Position numbers and translations under genes: made by a program. The notes beneath the pieces were generated by a model. It was not told where the DNA came from. It saw only the letters and a program-made list of their open reading frames with translations, and did not search any database. A stretch of 64,000 nt of DNA from Cyanobacteria bacterium SIG28 (GTDB lineage Bacteria; Cyanobacteriota; Vampirovibrionia; Gastranaerophilales; Gastranaerophilaceae), in the NCBI GenBank assembly GCA_015152525.1, contig SUTU01000007.1, positions 1 through 64,000 of the forward strand, read 5' to 3'. Positions 26,526-36,745 of this stretch are shown here, one piece after another (positions within the stretch are counted from its first letter, which is position 1; each line of letters starts with the position of its first letter).

Positions 26526-28001
26526 ATGCCAACAATAGAAGAAATTATAAATTTAGGTTTTAATAATCATCAAGCAGGTAAGCTTGAGCAAGCAGAATTT
26601 GCTTATACGGAAGCTTTAAAATTGGATTGTGAGAATGCTGAACTGTTTAATCTCATGGGCGTTTTAAAACTTCAACAAAACGATGTGGAGTCAGCTATAG
26701 ATTGGGTTGAAAAAGCAGTTAATGCAAAACCTTGTGAGTATTTTTATGAAACTCTTTTTCAGGCTTATATCAGAAGTGGGTTTTATGAAAGAATTGTTGA
26801 ATGTAAAGAAAGTGTTATAAAAAAATATCCTAAAAACTTCTCATTGTTTTTTAATATAGCTCTTGCTTATAAAAATTTAAAAATGTATAAGGAAGCTATT
26901 AAATTTTATGATAAAGCTCTCAAAATAGATCCGACTTCTTATCAGGGTTGGTTTAATTTGGCACATCTTTATAATATTGAAAATCAAGGAAAAAATGCTG
27001 TTTCAGCTTTTAAAATATGCAAAAAATTAAAACCAAAAGATTCTGAAACTTCTTATTTCTTGGCAATCGCTCTTATGCGTACTAAGAATTATGAAAAAGG
27101 CTTGAAGCTTTTTGAAAATAGGATTTCCAGAGACTCGGCTGTTGGTATAATGAAGAAAACATATCCAAATTTGGCAACTGATGAAACTTTGTGGCGTGGA
27201 CAAAATATTAAAAATAAAACAGCTTTTGTATATTATGAAGGCGGATTTGGTGATGTGATTATGTTTTCAAGATATTTACCACTCCTTAAAAAGAAATGTA
27301 AAAAGCTGGTATTCTACCCTCAAAAACAACTGGTTCCGCTTTTTAATGATAGCGGATTAGGAGTTGACGAGCTTATCGAAGGTTTTATTCCAGAGTCCGG
27401 CATGGATTTTGATGTTCACTTGCCTATTATGAGTTTGCCTTATCTTTTAGGTTTAAAAGGGAATAAGGTGTTTCATTCTGCAGAAGGTTATTTAAAAGCA
27501 GAACCAAATCTTGTTGAAAACTTTAAAAACAAGTATTTTGCAAATGAAGAGTTTAAAATAGGTATAAAATGGCGTGGAAATACTTTCTATGATGAGGACA
27601 GAGTTATCCCGAGTGAAGCTTTTTTACCTCTGTTTGAACTTGATAATACTAAATTTTATTCATTTCAAACTTTTGAAGGTGCAGAAGATATAAATAAATT
27701 AAATCAAAAACACGATATAATTGATATTGGTAAAGATTTGCTGGATTTTGAACAAACAGCGGCAGCTTTAAAGAATTTGGATTTGGTAATTTGTAATGAC
27801 ACTTCTTTAGCTCATTTGGCGGGTGCGCTTGGTATTCCTTGTTTGGTATTACTGCCTTATGAAGTTAATTGGAGATGGCACGATGATTTGAGAAAATGTG
27901 ATTGGTACGAAAGCGTAAAACTTTTCCGCCAAAAGTCTGCAGGACAATGGGATACTGTTTTTGAAGAAGTTAAAACGTATCTTGAAAAGATATTGGGTTA
28001 A
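26526..28001 (+). CDS. TPR protein with C-terminal glycosyltransferase (GT9/GT41-like) domain
   Basis: About 491 residues. Residues 1-190 form tetratricopeptide repeats with the usual W/G/A/P pattern (FNNHQAGKLEQAEFAYTEAL, YKNLKMYKEAIKFYDKALKI, WFNLAHLYNIENQGKNAVS). The C-terminal half has YYEGGFGDVIMFSRYLPLL and a sugar-nucleotide-type motif VICNDTSLAHLAGALGIPC, as in heptosyltransferase-like GT-B enzymes. Such fusions glycosylate proteins or envelope components. The ATG at 26526 is preferred over 26511, because GGGGG precedes it at suitable distance. Substrates unknown. Confidence 0.82.
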   Translation: MPTIEEIINLGFNNHQAGKLEQAEFAYTEALKLDCENAELFNLMGVLKLQQNDVESAIDWVEKAVNAKPCEYFYETLFQAYIRSGFYERIVECKESVIKKYPKNFSLFFNIALAYKNLKMYKEAIKFYDKALKIDPTSYQGWFNLAHLYNIENQGKNAVSAFKICKKLKPKDSETSYFLAIALMRTKNYEKGLKLFENRISRDSAVGIMKKTYPNLATDETLWRGQNIKNKTAFVYYEGGFGDVIMFSRYLPLLKKKCKKLVFYPQKQLVPLFNDSGLGVDELIEGFIPESGMDFDVHLPIMSLPYLLGLKGNKVFHSAEGYLKAEPNLVENFKNKYFANEEFKIGIKWRGNTFYDEDRVIPSEAFLPLFELDNTKFYSFQTFEGAEDINKLNQKHDIIDIGKDLLDFEQTAAALKNLDLVICNDTSLAHLAGALGIPCLVLLPYEVNWRWHDDLRKCDWYESVKLFRQKSAGQWDTVFEEVKTYLEKILG

Positions 28002-28007
28002 TTTATA

Positions 28008-28751
28008 TTAAACAGATTTCTCAAGAACACTGTAAATTTCTTGAGAAAATATCCCTTTTGCAACGTCTTCTTTTATTACATCTAAAGCCTCTTCTTTTGA
28101 CATTGCCGGTTTATAAGCTCGATTTTCTGTCAATGCAGAGTATTTATCGGCAATGCTAACCATTTCATTCTCAACACCGTATTTATAGCTTTTATCTAAG
28201 GCTGGATACCCATTTCCTGTAGGTGTTTGGTGATGGTATTTTATTAAATTTAAGGTTTCTTCATCAATATCTATGTTTTGGAGTAATTCATAGCCGATTT
28301 CCGAATGCTGTTGAATTATTTCTCTCTCTAATTCCGTAAGTTTATCTTTTTTGTTGAGAATTTTTTGCGGTATTAAAACTTTTCCGTAATCGTGCAACAT
28401 TGCGGCTTCTTGAATTTGTTTTAAATCGACTTCTTTTTTTAACTCTTCTGGTAAGGCTGAATACATTTTGGCAACAATAATTCGAGTATCTTTTAAATGC
28501 CCTTTTTGTAAATTGCTAAGCTCTTGTGTGTTTGCTTTTATCGGCAAATTGTATTTGTCCATAATTGCTTTAATTTTAGGATTATTTCTGGCTAAATTTT
28601 CAATTTTATCAGCGTTTTTGACACCTTCGTATAAAGGATTAGTTGTAAAGCTATCTTTTTTAGGCTGTATTTGCTGCGGTACAACCGGCATACTCCTAAA
28701 AGACAGTTTGGGGGTATTAAAATTTACAGGGGTATTGTAAATAAACGTCAT
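28008..28751 (-). CDS. HD-GYP-type phosphohydrolase with N-terminal LSFRS element
   Basis: About 247 residues from ATG 28751 (a GTG at 28775 is possible; neither has a Shine-Dalgarno). The HD motif MLHDYGK is near residue 125. Conserved His follow in QQHSEIGYELL and KYHHQTPTGNGYP. The latter is the GYP motif, with Gln in place of the usual Glu after HH. HD-GYP proteins hydrolyse cyclic dinucleotides, so activity here may be altered. No receiver or sensor domain is present. The first 20 residues, ending in PKLSFRS, resemble the N-terminal element of other proteins in the window. It is transcribed from a three-box promoter. Confidence 0.8.
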   Translation of the reverse strand: MTFIYNTPVNFNTPKLSFRSMPVVPQQIQPKKDSFTTNPLYEGVKNADKIENLARNNPKIKAIMDKYNLPIKANTQELSNLQKGHLKDTRIIVAKMYSALPEELKKEVDLKQIQEAAMLHDYGKVLIPQKILNKKDKLTELEREIIQQHSEIGYELLQNIDIDEETLNLIKYHHQTPTGNGYPALDKSYKYGVENEMVSIADKYSALTENRAYKPAMSKEEALDVIKEDVAKGIFSQEIYSVLEKSV

Positions 28752-28782
28752 TAAATCACTACACTTTACTAACACACTATAG

Positions 28783-28839
28783 TTATATAAAGTATTTTTT
28801 TAATGACAAATTGCTAAAAAAAATAATTTTGTAACAAAA
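28783..28839 (-). promoter_or_regulatory. Three-box promoter of the HD-GYP gene
   Basis: Minus strand: TTTTGTTACAAAA from 28839 (perfect palindrome with a T centre), GCAAT at 28814-28810, ACTTTATATAA at 28793-28783. Confidence 0.7.
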
Positions 28840-29132
28840 GTTAAAGAACTTTTTATAAAAACAAAAAAAGATTGTTTAAATATTAACAGGGTTTATTAAA
28901 ATAAGTTTATAATATACTAAAACCTTCCGTTGTTGTTGAAATAATGCATGCATCTGCTAAAAGTCGTTAACAATCGAATAATACCAAATTATATAAAAAC
29001 AATCGTTAATAAAAGTTAATAATTTAAGCTGTAATCTAATAAAAATGCTTGCAAACAGAAATTTAGCAAATATTATTAAATAAGATGCCAAATTGTGGCA
29101 TTACATTGAAAGCCGAAAATAGAGGAAAATAA
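28840..29132 (+). promoter_or_regulatory. Leader/promoter region of the infA ribosomal operon
   Basis: No ORF is seen. TATAAT occurs near 28910. A small hairpin, ATGCCA-AATTG-TGGCAT (29085-29101), lies about 30 bases before infA and may be part of the mRNA leader. Otherwise AT-rich without recognised motifs. Confidence 0.4.
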
Positions 29133-29348
29133 ATGGCAAAAGACGTTATTGAAATAGAAGGCACTATTCTGGAATCAATGCCAAATGCGATGTTCAGGGT
29201 TAAACTTGAGAACGGGCATGAAATTCTGGCTCACATTTCTGGAAAGATTAGAAAGAATTTTATAAGAATTCTTCCGGGTGATAAAGTGAAAGTCGAAATG
29301 ACACCGTACGATTTAACAAAAGGAAGAATTACATTCAGGCTTAAATAA
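29133..29348 (+). CDS. infA: Translation initiation factor IF-1
   Basis: 71 residues, full length. It begins [20 protein letters not shown] and carries the S1/OB-fold signatures [18 protein letters not shown] and [24 protein letters not shown]-1 binds the 30S A site during initiation. It heads the cluster infA-rpmJ-rpsM-rpsK-rpsD-rpoA-rplQ, the usual bacterial order. Confidence 0.97.
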   Translation: MAKDVIEIEGTILESMPNAMFRVKLENGHEILAHISGKIRKNFIRILPGDKVKVEMTPYDLTKGRITFRLK

Positions 29349-29408
29349 AAGTCGGTTTACAAATGAAAGAATATAAGTAGTAGTAAATAAAGGCAAAGGA
29401 AAAACAAA

Positions 29409-29522
29409 ATGAAAACAAGATCATCAGTAAAACCTATGTGCGACAAATGCAAAGTTATTAAAAGAAAAGGCAGAGTTGCAGTTATTTGTGAAAACCCAAA
29501 ACACAAACAAAGACAAGGTTAG
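29409..29522 (+). CDS. rpmJ: 50S ribosomal protein L36
   Basis: 37 residues ([15 protein letters not shown]...KHKQRQG). CDKC and later Cys/His (VICENPKHK) form the zinc site (C-C-C-H type) of L36. It lies between infA and rpsM as usual; the AAAGGAAAAACAAA before its ATG includes the ribosome binding site. Confidence 0.95.
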   Translation: MKTRSSVKPMCDKCKVIKRKGRVAVICENPKHKQRQG

Positions 29523-29659
29523 ATTTTGCGTAGCGGTATGATTTACGATATCTGGGGAAGAATTTTGAGGTATTTTCAAAATTACCAACTTGAAAAATAT
29601 ACGCAAAGACAACTTAAAAAAGTAAAAGAAAGTACAAAAGAAATAAAGGAAAGAAAAAC

Positions 29660-30028
29660 ATGGCAAGATTAGTAGGGGTAGACTTACCTCGTAACAAAAG
29701 ATTAGAAGTAGCTCTTACATATATTTACGGTATCGGACCGGCAAGAGCTGCAAAAATTCTTGAGAAAACTGGTATTTCACCGGACTTAAGAACAGATGAT
29801 TTAACAGAAGATGATATCAGAGAATTGCGTAATGCGTTATCTGAATACAACATCGAAGGTGATTTAAGACGTGAAGTTGCAATGAATATTAAACGTCTAC
29901 AAGAAATTAACTCTTACAGAGGTATGAGACACAAAAGAGGACTTCCTTGCAGAGGTCAAAGAACAAAAACTAATGCAAGAACAAGACGTGGTAAAAAGAC
30001 CGGACCTATCGCAGGTAAAAAGAAGTAG
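29660..30028 (+). CDS. rpsM: 30S ribosomal protein S13
   Basis: 122 residues. It begins [21 protein letters not shown], with the helix-hairpin-helix [12 protein letters not shown] and the conserved C-terminal [20 protein letters not shown] followed by a basic tail. S13 sits in the 30S head and contacts the P-site tRNA and S19. It is preceded by AAAGGAAAG. Confidence 0.97.
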   Translation: MARLVGVDLPRNKRLEVALTYIYGIGPARAAKILEKTGISPDLRTDDLTEDDIRELRNALSEYNIEGDLRREVAMNIKRLQEINSYRGMRHKRGLPCRGQRTKTNARTRRGKKTGPIAGKKK

Positions 30029-30143
30029 TTAAATAATTAACGCTTCGTTTAATGAAAGTGGAAAATGGAAGTAAAAAAATATTTTAAACATTTTCTATTT
30101 GTAACAAGAAATAAATAGCAAATATAATATAAGGAAAGAAAAA

Positions 30144-30530
30144 ATGGCAAGACCAAAAACTACAAAGAAAAAAGAAAAGAAAAATGTATTGCAAGGGGTT
30201 GTACACATTCAATCTACTTTTAACAATACAATTGTAACTTCTACTGATATGCAAGGTAATGCTATTGCTTGGGCTACAGCAGGTGCTGCAGGTTTTAAAG
30301 GTGCTAGAAAAGGTACACCGTTTGCAGCTCAATCAGCAGCTGAATCAGTAGCTAAAAAATCTATCGATCAAGGTATGAAAAAGGTTGAAGTTTACATTAA
30401 AGGACCTGGTTCAGGTCGTGAAACAGCAATCAGAGCTATCCAAGCAGCAGGTTTGGAAATTACTTTGATTAAGGACGTAACACCAATTCCTCACAACGGA
30501 TGCCGTCCACCTAAAAAACGTAGAGTATAG
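30144..30530 (+). CDS. rpsK: 30S ribosomal protein S11
   Basis: 128 residues, normal size. Signature regions: [53 protein letters not shown] and C-terminal [19 protein letters not shown]11 lies on the 30S platform. Preceded by AAGGAAAG. Confidence 0.97.
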   Translation: MARPKTTKKKEKKNVLQGVVHIQSTFNNTIVTSTDMQGNAIAWATAGAAGFKGARKGTPFAAQSAAESVAKKSIDQGMKKVEVYIKGPGSGRETAIRAIQAAGLEITLIKDVTPIPHNGCRPPKKRRV

Positions 30531-30750
30531 TTAAGAAGTGGCTGATGAGACTAAAGTGAGTAAAGTGCATTCAATTTGCTAACGCTCATAAAGATTAAAA
30601 AGAAAATAAGTTCAATCAAATAATCATTTTAAAGAACAATACTCACACCACTCACATCACTCACTTACTTACTGATAGAATAGATCGGGGCTTGAACTTC
30701 GCCAAAAGTTTGAACCATAGATGCCCGACAAAAGAAAAGGAGAATTAAAA
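30531..30750 (+). promoter_or_regulatory. rpsK-rpsD intergenic leader with long-range complementary segments
   Basis: 220 bases without a gene inside an otherwise tight operon. AAGTGAGT (30554-30561) is complementary to ACTCACTT (30659-30666). The latter is the last of three ACTCAC repeats. A small hairpin AACTT-CGCCAA-AAGTT lies about 35 bases before rpsD. It could be an S4-type autoregulatory leader; this is inference from position and pairing only. Confidence 0.35.
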
Positions 30751-31353
30751 ATGGCAAGATACACAGGACCAAGTAACAAGTTATTCAGAAACAAGAAGGT
30801 AAAAGATTTATCTAACAGAAAATTAACATCTTCTATGCGTCAAACTGCTTCAGGACAACACGGTGCAGTTAGAAAAAAACTTTCTGAATATGCTTTACAC
30901 TTAGCAGAAAAACAAAAAATCAGATTTACATATTTAGTAAGTGAAAAACAATTCGCTAAATACTACCATGAAGCTGCAAGAAGAAAAGGTGTAACAGGTA
31001 CTATTCTTTTACAACTTTTAGAATCAAGACTTGATAACATTTTATTCAGAGCAGGTTTTGGTGTTACACGTAAACAATCAAGACAAATCGTTAACCACGG
31101 ACACGTTCTAGTTAACGGTAAAAAAGTAGATATTCCATCATATTTAGTTAAAGCCGGTGATGTAATCACAGTTAAAGCTAAAAGTAACGATTATTTAAAA
31201 GCTGTTATGAGCATTATAGATTTATCTTGCGCACCAGCTTGGATAACAGTTGATAAAGATGCTTTAAAAATTACATTTGACAGAGTTCCTGAAAGAGAAG
31301 AACTTGATCCGGAAATTAAAGAACAACTAGTTATAGAGTACTATTCAAAATAG
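30751..31353 (+). CDS. rpsD: 30S ribosomal protein S4
   Basis: 200 residues from ATG 30751 (AGGAG eight bases before). An in-frame ATG at 30721 is rejected because S4 begins MARYTGP. The N-terminal domain is the cysteine-free type, without the zinc site. The S4 RNA-binding domain (LESRLDNILFRAGFGVTRKQSRQIV, HGHVLVNGKKVDIPSY) follows. S4 nucleates 16S folding and in many bacteria represses its own operon. Confidence 0.96.
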   Translation: MARYTGPSNKLFRNKKVKDLSNRKLTSSMRQTASGQHGAVRKKLSEYALHLAEKQKIRFTYLVSEKQFAKYYHEAARRKGVTGTILLQLLESRLDNILFRAGFGVTRKQSRQIVNHGHVLVNGKKVDIPSYLVKAGDVITVKAKSNDYLKAVMSIIDLSCAPAWITVDKDALKITFDRVPEREELDPEIKEQLVIEYYSK

Positions 31354-31372
31354 GCTGATAGGAGAGAAAAAT

Positions 31373-32377
31373 ATGGAATTAAAAATTAAAACTGTTAATA
31401 CAATGACAGGTTCAGATGGTTCACAATATGGTAAATTTACTGTTGAGCCGTTAGAAAGAGGATTCGGTACAACTATCGGTAACGCACTTAGACGTGTTTT
31501 ACTTTCAAGCTTGGAAGGTACAGCTGTAACTTCTTGCAGAATTGAAGGTATTACTCACGAATACACAGCAATTCCAGGTGTATTAGAAGACGTTATTGAT
31601 GTTATGTTAAACTTGAAAGGTTTAGCAGTAAAAACTGATTCAAGAGAACCTCAACACTTAAGAATAGATGTTGATAAACCTGGTGCTGTATTAGCTGGTG
31701 ATATCCAATTGCCTGCCGGTGTTAAAGTGGTTAATCCGGACTGGTTAATTTGTACAATTGCAGAAGGTGGTTCATTCCATGCTGATATTATTGTAGAAAC
31801 CGGTAAGGGTTATGTTGCTAACGATATCCCAAGAGGTTCAAAATCAGTAGCTTCTATCGATATGTTACCTATTGATGCAACATTTATGCCTATTAAAAGA
31901 GTTTCTTACGAAGTTGAAAACACTCGTGTTGGCGATAGCATTGATTTTGATAAATTAACTCTTGAAATTTGGTCAAATGGTACAATTGATGTTACAACTG
32001 CTTTAAGCCAAGCAGCAGAACTTCTAATTGAACATTTTGTTCAAATTGCCGGCATTTCAGGTAAAGTTATACATAAAGAAATTGATGTAGTGGCTCCTGT
32101 TGAAGAAGAAGTTGTTTCAGAAGTTTCTGAAGGCGAACCTTCAATTACTATTGATGAATTAGAATTGTCAGTAAGAGCATACAACTGTTTAAAAAGAGCA
32201 AGCATCAATTCAATGGCTGAATTATTGAAAAAATCAGAACATGATTTATTAAATATTAAAAACTTTGGAAAGAAATCTTCTGATGAAGTAATCGAAAGAC
32301 TACATCATTTTGGTTTAGACTTGGCACCAAGCCCTGAACTAGATGAAAATGGTATGGTTATTGAAAGTGCTGAATAG
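31373..32377 (+). CDS. rpoA: RNA polymerase subunit alpha
   Basis: 334 residues. The N-terminal dimerisation domain has EPLERGFGTTIGNALRRVLL and the assembly segments. A flexible acidic linker (VEEEVVSEVSEGE) leads to the C-terminal domain that contacts UP elements and activators (LELSVRAYNCLKRASINSM, NIKNFGKKSSDEVIERL). AGGAGAG precedes the ATG. It follows rpsD by 19 bases. Confidence 0.98.
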   Translation: MELKIKTVNTMTGSDGSQYGKFTVEPLERGFGTTIGNALRRVLLSSLEGTAVTSCRIEGITHEYTAIPGVLEDVIDVMLNLKGLAVKTDSREPQHLRIDVDKPGAVLAGDIQLPAGVKVVNPDWLICTIAEGGSFHADIIVETGKGYVANDIPRGSKSVASIDMLPIDATFMPIKRVSYEVENTRVGDSIDFDKLTLEIWSNGTIDVTTALSQAAELLIEHFVQIAGISGKVIHKEIDVVAPVEEEVVSEVSEGEPSITIDELELSVRAYNCLKRASINSMAELLKKSEHDLLNIKNFGKKSSDEVIERLHHFGLDLAPSPELDENGMVIESAE

Positions 32378-32444
32378 TACTTTTAAGTTTTCCATTAACA
32401 CAAAGAAAGATAAATAGTAAAAATATAAAAAAGGAAAGTAAAAA

Positions 32445-32873
32445 ATGAGACACCAAACAAAAAAACATACGCTTGGTAAAGCACCAGACCAAAGAAAGGC
32501 TTTGTTGCGTTCATTAGCTACTGAACTTTTCACTTATGGTGAAATCAAAACAACTATGGCAAGAGCTAAAGCTTTACAACCATATGCTGAAAATGTTATC
32601 ACCTTAGCGAAAAAAGGCGATTTGAACTCAAGAAGATTGGCTGGAAGATACATTTTCGATAAAGAAATCGGACAATTGATCGACACTGCTACAGGCGAAT
32701 TATTCGAAGAGCCTCAAGAAGGTAAAAAACTAGCAAAACAAACTGTTCTTAGAAAACTATTTAGCATCATAGGTGTTAAATATTCTTCAAGAAAAGGTGG
32801 TTATACTAGAATATACAGACTTCCACCTCGCAGAGGTGATGCTTCTGAAATGGCATTAATTCAATTGGTATAA
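32445..32873 (+). CDS. rplQ: 50S ribosomal protein L17
   Basis: 142 residues, slightly long. It begins MRHQTKKHTLGKAPDQRKALLRSL, has the TTMARAKALQPYAENVITLA motif and ends GGYTRIYRLPPRRGDASEMALIQLV. The middle contains an insertion (GQLIDTATGELFEEPQEGK) relative to the shortest family members. It directly abuts truA. Confidence 0.97.
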   Translation: MRHQTKKHTLGKAPDQRKALLRSLATELFTYGEIKTTMARAKALQPYAENVITLAKKGDLNSRRLAGRYIFDKEIGQLIDTATGELFEEPQEGKKLAKQTVLRKLFSIIGVKYSSRKGGYTRIYRLPPRRGDASEMALIQLV

Positions 32874-32876
32874 TTG

Positions 32877-33680
32877 ATGCGTTACGCTCTTGAAGTTCAG
32901 TATAGAGGTAAAAATTACGCTGGAAGCCAAATCCAATTTGAAGGAAAATCAGAAGATGGTACCCGCTTAGAGCGAACAGAACCTACTATACAAGGTGAAC
33001 TTGAAAAAGCGCTTAGTACATTGATAAAATGCGGTTCATCCGCAGATAATACAAGACCGATTAAAACAATCTTCTCCGGAAGAACTGATAAAGGTGTAAA
33101 TTCGTTAGGTCAGGTTGTTCACTTTGATTATGACAAAGAAATTGTTGCTTCAAAATTTGTTTATCAAATGAACGAAATCTTACCTGATGATATATCAGTT
33201 AGTAATTTGAGAATTGTACCTGACTCGTTTCATGCTCAGAAATCTGCAAAGAGTAGATATTATAGATACGAACTTATTAACAGACGTTATAAGCAAGCAT
33301 TTGATGGTGATATCTTAAGAGTAAAATACGAATTAGATGTAGAGCGAATGCAAACCGCTTTGAACTTCTTGTTAGGTGAACATGATTTCTCGAGTTTTAA
33401 AAGTTCCGGAACGCTAAACCCAAGCAAAGTTTGTTTTTTATCCAGAGCTGAAGTTGAAAAACAAGATGATAAAATTTTTATACATCTTGAAGGTAATAGG
33501 TTTCTATACAATATGGTAAGAACTATTATCGGAACACTTTTGGAAATGGAAGGTCATAATTTACCACCTGAGCATATGAAAGATGTTTTGGTGGCAAAAG
33601 ACCGTCGCAAGGCGGGGCGTACAGTCAGTCCTTATGGATTGACCTTGATGAGGGTGGATTACTCTCTTGAAGAAATATAA
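32877..33680 (+). CDS. truA: tRNA pseudouridine(38-40) synthase TruA
   Basis: 267 residues. The catalytic motif [14 protein letters not shown] carries the nucleophilic Asp. [27 protein letters not shown] and [13 protein letters not shown] are further family signatures. It isomerises U38-40 in the tRNA anticodon stem. The ATG at 32877 lies four bases after the rplQ stop (TTG at 32874 also possible), so translation is coupled. It contains a short insertion between residues about 20 and 45. Confidence 0.96.
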   Translation: MRYALEVQYRGKNYAGSQIQFEGKSEDGTRLERTEPTIQGELEKALSTLIKCGSSADNTRPIKTIFSGRTDKGVNSLGQVVHFDYDKEIVASKFVYQMNEILPDDISVSNLRIVPDSFHAQKSAKSRYYRYELINRRYKQAFDGDILRVKYELDVERMQTALNFLLGEHDFSSFKSSGTLNPSKVCFLSRAEVEKQDDKIFIHLEGNRFLYNMVRTIIGTLLEMEGHNLPPEHMKDVLVAKDRRKAGRTVSPYGLTLMRVDYSLEEI

Positions 33681-33700
33681 TAACAAGAAGGAAAAAGAAA

Positions 33701-34144
33701 ATGGCAAATAAAACATATTCAGCAAAACCTCTTGAAGTAGAAAGAAAATGGTATGTAATCGATGCTGAAGGCGAAATTTTAGGTCGCCTAGCAGCTCGTG
33801 TTGCAAACATTTTAAGAGGTAAAAATAAGCCTGAATACACACCTCACGTTGATACTGGTGATTTTGTTATTATTATCAACGCTGAAAAAGTTGTTGTTTC
33901 AGGTAACAAAGAAACTGATAAAATTTATTATCACCACACTGGTTTTCCAGGTGGATTGAAATCTGCTTCTGTTAAAGAAGTTAGAGAAAAAGATGCAACT
34001 AAATTAATTGAAAAAGCAGTTAAAGGTATGTTACAACACAATACTTTAGGTGCAGAACAATTCAATAAATTAAAAGTATACTGTGGTCCAGAGCACCCTC
34101 ATGCTGCTCAAAAACCAATTGTATTAGGAAAGGAGTCTAAATAA
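33701..34144 (+). CDS. rplM: 50S ribosomal protein L13
   Basis: 147 residues. Signatures: [49 protein letters not shown] and [10 protein letters not shown]. It is an early 50S assembly protein. Its stop codon overlaps the rpsI start by one base (TAATG), as usual for this pair. Confidence 0.97.
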   Translation: MANKTYSAKPLEVERKWYVIDAEGEILGRLAARVANILRGKNKPEYTPHVDTGDFVIIINAEKVVVSGNKETDKIYYHHTGFPGGLKSASVKEVREKDATKLIEKAVKGMLQHNTLGAEQFNKLKVYCGPEHPHAAQKPIVLGKESK

Positions 34145-34542
34145 TGGCAGATAAAGAAATTATTATGGCTACCGGTCGTAGAAAATGTGCAGTTGCAGTT
34201 GTTAAATTGGTAAAAGGTAAAGGAAGAATTTTCGTTAACGGAAAAACTTTACAAGCATATATCGGTAATATGCCGGCTGTTGAAATGATGGTTTACAGAC
34301 CTTTAGTTTTAACAGAAAACCAAGAAAAATACGATGTAAGAGTTAAAGCTGTTGGTGGTGGTATCGTTGCTCAAGCTGCTGCTATCAGACATGGTATTTC
34401 AAGAGCATTGTTGAAATCAAATGAAGAATACAAAGCTGTATTGAAAGCTGAAGGTTTACTAACTCGTGATGCACGTGTTAAAGAACGTAAAAAATACGGT
34501 AGAAAAAGAGCTCGTAAGAGATTCCAATTCTCAAAACGTTAA
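34144..34542 (+). CDS. rpsI: 30S ribosomal protein S9
   Basis: 132 residues. [25 protein letters not shown] at the N-terminus, [26 protein letters not shown] in the middle, and a basic tail ending FQFSKR whose terminal Arg contacts the P-site tRNA. GGAG within the end of rplM serves as ribosome binding site. A terminator closes the operon 25 bases later. Confidence 0.97.
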   Translation: MADKEIIMATGRRKCAVAVVKLVKGKGRIFVNGKTLQAYIGNMPAVEMMVYRPLVLTENQEKYDVRVKAVGGGIVAQAAAIRHGISRALLKSNEEYKAVLKAEGLLTRDARVKERKKYGRKRARKRFQFSKR

Positions 34543-34566
34543 TCTTTTTTTTCGAAAATATTTGTA

Positions 34567-34596
34567 CGAGGATTTCCGCAATTACGGAAATCCTCG
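34567..34596 (+). terminator. Terminator of the ribosomal protein operon
   Basis: Perfect stem CGAGGATTTCCG / CGGAAATCCTCG with a CAATTA loop, followed by TTGTTTTG. Confidence 0.88.
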
Positions 34597-34749
34597 TTGT
34601 TTTGTAGCTTTTGTTTTTTTTGTTTTAATATATTACTCAATATACTTATAATCTTAATTAAAAATTAACAATTGCCTTATTGATTACAATCTTTGTTTGT
34701 ATTACCATAAGACTGTTAAGAGAAATATTTTACTTATAAGAAGGAGTGA

Positions 34750-35760
<1,011 letters not shown>

Positions 35761-35795
35761 TTCTTTATTGAATAATAATTAAGGTAATTTGTAAA

Positions 35796-35832
35796 AAGGC
35801 GATTTGAAAATTTTTCAAATCGCCTTTTTTTT
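35796..35832 (+). terminator. Terminator of gap
   Basis: Stem GGCGATTTGAAAA / TTTTCAAATCGCC followed by eight T. Confidence 0.92.
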
Positions 35833-35864
35833 ATTATGTTTAAAATTGTTTATTTTACTAGGGT

Positions 35865-36449
35865 TTAGTAAAAATCGTCGTCCTTTTTAGTGCCATTTAT
35901 ATAATTACTCATTATCTTGAATAATTGATTTTGCCAATCATTATTCTTTTCAAGGAAGAAATCTGCACCTCTATTTTTACATTGCTGTTCAATTTCTTTA
36001 CGAGGTGAAGCTGTAATTACACCTACTATGGTTTCAGGATTCATTTTCTTTAACTCAGAAAGGAGGATGAAACCTTCTCTTTCTGTTGGGATAAACAAAT
36101 CCATTACAACATATTGGTAAGTTCTTTTTTTGAATTTACTTACTGCATCATAGATTTCTTGGGAACAATCGATATCAAACTCAAATTGAGATAATAGAAC
36201 TCTTAATTGATATGTAATAACACCTAAATCATCAATAACAAGAATTGCAGGACCTTTAGGGATTTCATCCTCTATAGAATCATTTAGTGAGAGTACATTC
36301 TTCTTGTTACCACTGTATTCTTGCATTGTATCAACAATCTTAGTTAATTGCTTTTTTAAGTTAGCTAAATTAACTTCAGTAGGTTTTTTAGTTCCGGTTA
36401 ATCCATAAAACATATTAAGGAATTCGTCATCAACATCTATTGAAGGCAT
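35865..36449 (-). CDS. Receiver-only response regulator with N-terminal extension
   Basis: 194 residues. Residues about 70-190 form a CheY-like receiver: LVIDD (acidic pocket), phosphoacceptor Asp in VVMDLFIP (about residue 117), ITAS (switch Ser) and FFLEKNND (Lys). The first 70 residues are helical and unassigned (ANLKKQLTKIVDTMQEY). There is no output domain, so it may signal by protein contact, as CheY does. AAAGGAGAAA precedes the ATG at 36449. It diverges from a 47-residue ORF; no kinase is adjacent. Confidence 0.85.
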   Translation of the reverse strand: MPSIDVDDEFLNMFYGLTGTKKPTEVNLANLKKQLTKIVDTMQEYSGNKKNVLSLNDSIEDEIPKGPAILVIDDLGVITYQLRVLLSQFEFDIDCSQEIYDAVSKFKKRTYQYVVMDLFIPTEREGFILLSELKKMNPETIVGVITASPRKEIEQQCKNRGADFFLEKNNDWQNQLFKIMSNYINGTKKDDDFY

Positions 36450-36471
36450 TTTTTCTCCTTTATGTAAACAA

Positions 36472-36528
36472 TTGTAAAATGATTATACCATATTAAGCAA
36501 AAAAATGTAAGACATAAACTTTATAAAT
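36472..36528 (+). promoter_or_regulatory. Three-box promoter of the 47-aa ORF
   Basis: GCAAA at 36497-36501 and ACTTTATAAAT from 36518, 21 bases apart; the upstream box is TTGTAAAATG (36472-36481), a partial match. Confidence 0.6.
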
Positions 36529-36549
36529 ATAGTTATAAGGGGAAAATTT

Positions 36550-36693
36550 ATGTTTAGTAAGGAATTTATCAGTTATTTAGAAAATTTTGACAAAAAATCA
36601 AAAATCAAAGAGCGACAAGTTGAGAACAATTCTTTGACAAAATCTTTGTTGTACATAGCTATCAAATGTAATTCAATACCGAGAAGAACATAA
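36550..36693 (+). CDS. Small ORF, 47 residues, unknown function
   Basis: ATG at 36550 with AAGGGG seven bases upstream, stop TAA at 36691-36693. The protein starts MFSKEFISYLENFDKKSKIKE; it is Lys/Ser-rich with amphipathic helix propensity and one Cys. There is no signal peptide and no recognisable family. Support comes from the ribosome binding site and from the three-box promoter 32 bases upstream, a geometry shared with larger genes. It might also be a regulatory peptide or a decayed gene. Confidence 0.55.
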   Translation: MFSKEFISYLENFDKKSKIKERQVENNSLTKSLLYIAIKCNSIPRRT

Positions 36694-36709
36694 TACTGTA
36701 TATGGTATA

Positions 36710-36738
36710 TTCAAGTTTTAAGAATTTTAGAGTATAAT
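36710..36738 (+). promoter_or_regulatory. Promoter of the 36746 gene, leaderless type
   Basis: TTCAAG, 17-base spacer, TATAAT (36733-36738). Only seven bases separate the -10 box from the ATG and no Shine-Dalgarno exists. Confidence 0.6.
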
Positions 36739-36745
36739 TTTTACT

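Noticed and set aside
30721-30750. Upstream ATG of rpsD adding ten residues
   Set aside because: S4 proteins start MARY..., and AGGAG stands at the right distance only before ATG 30751.
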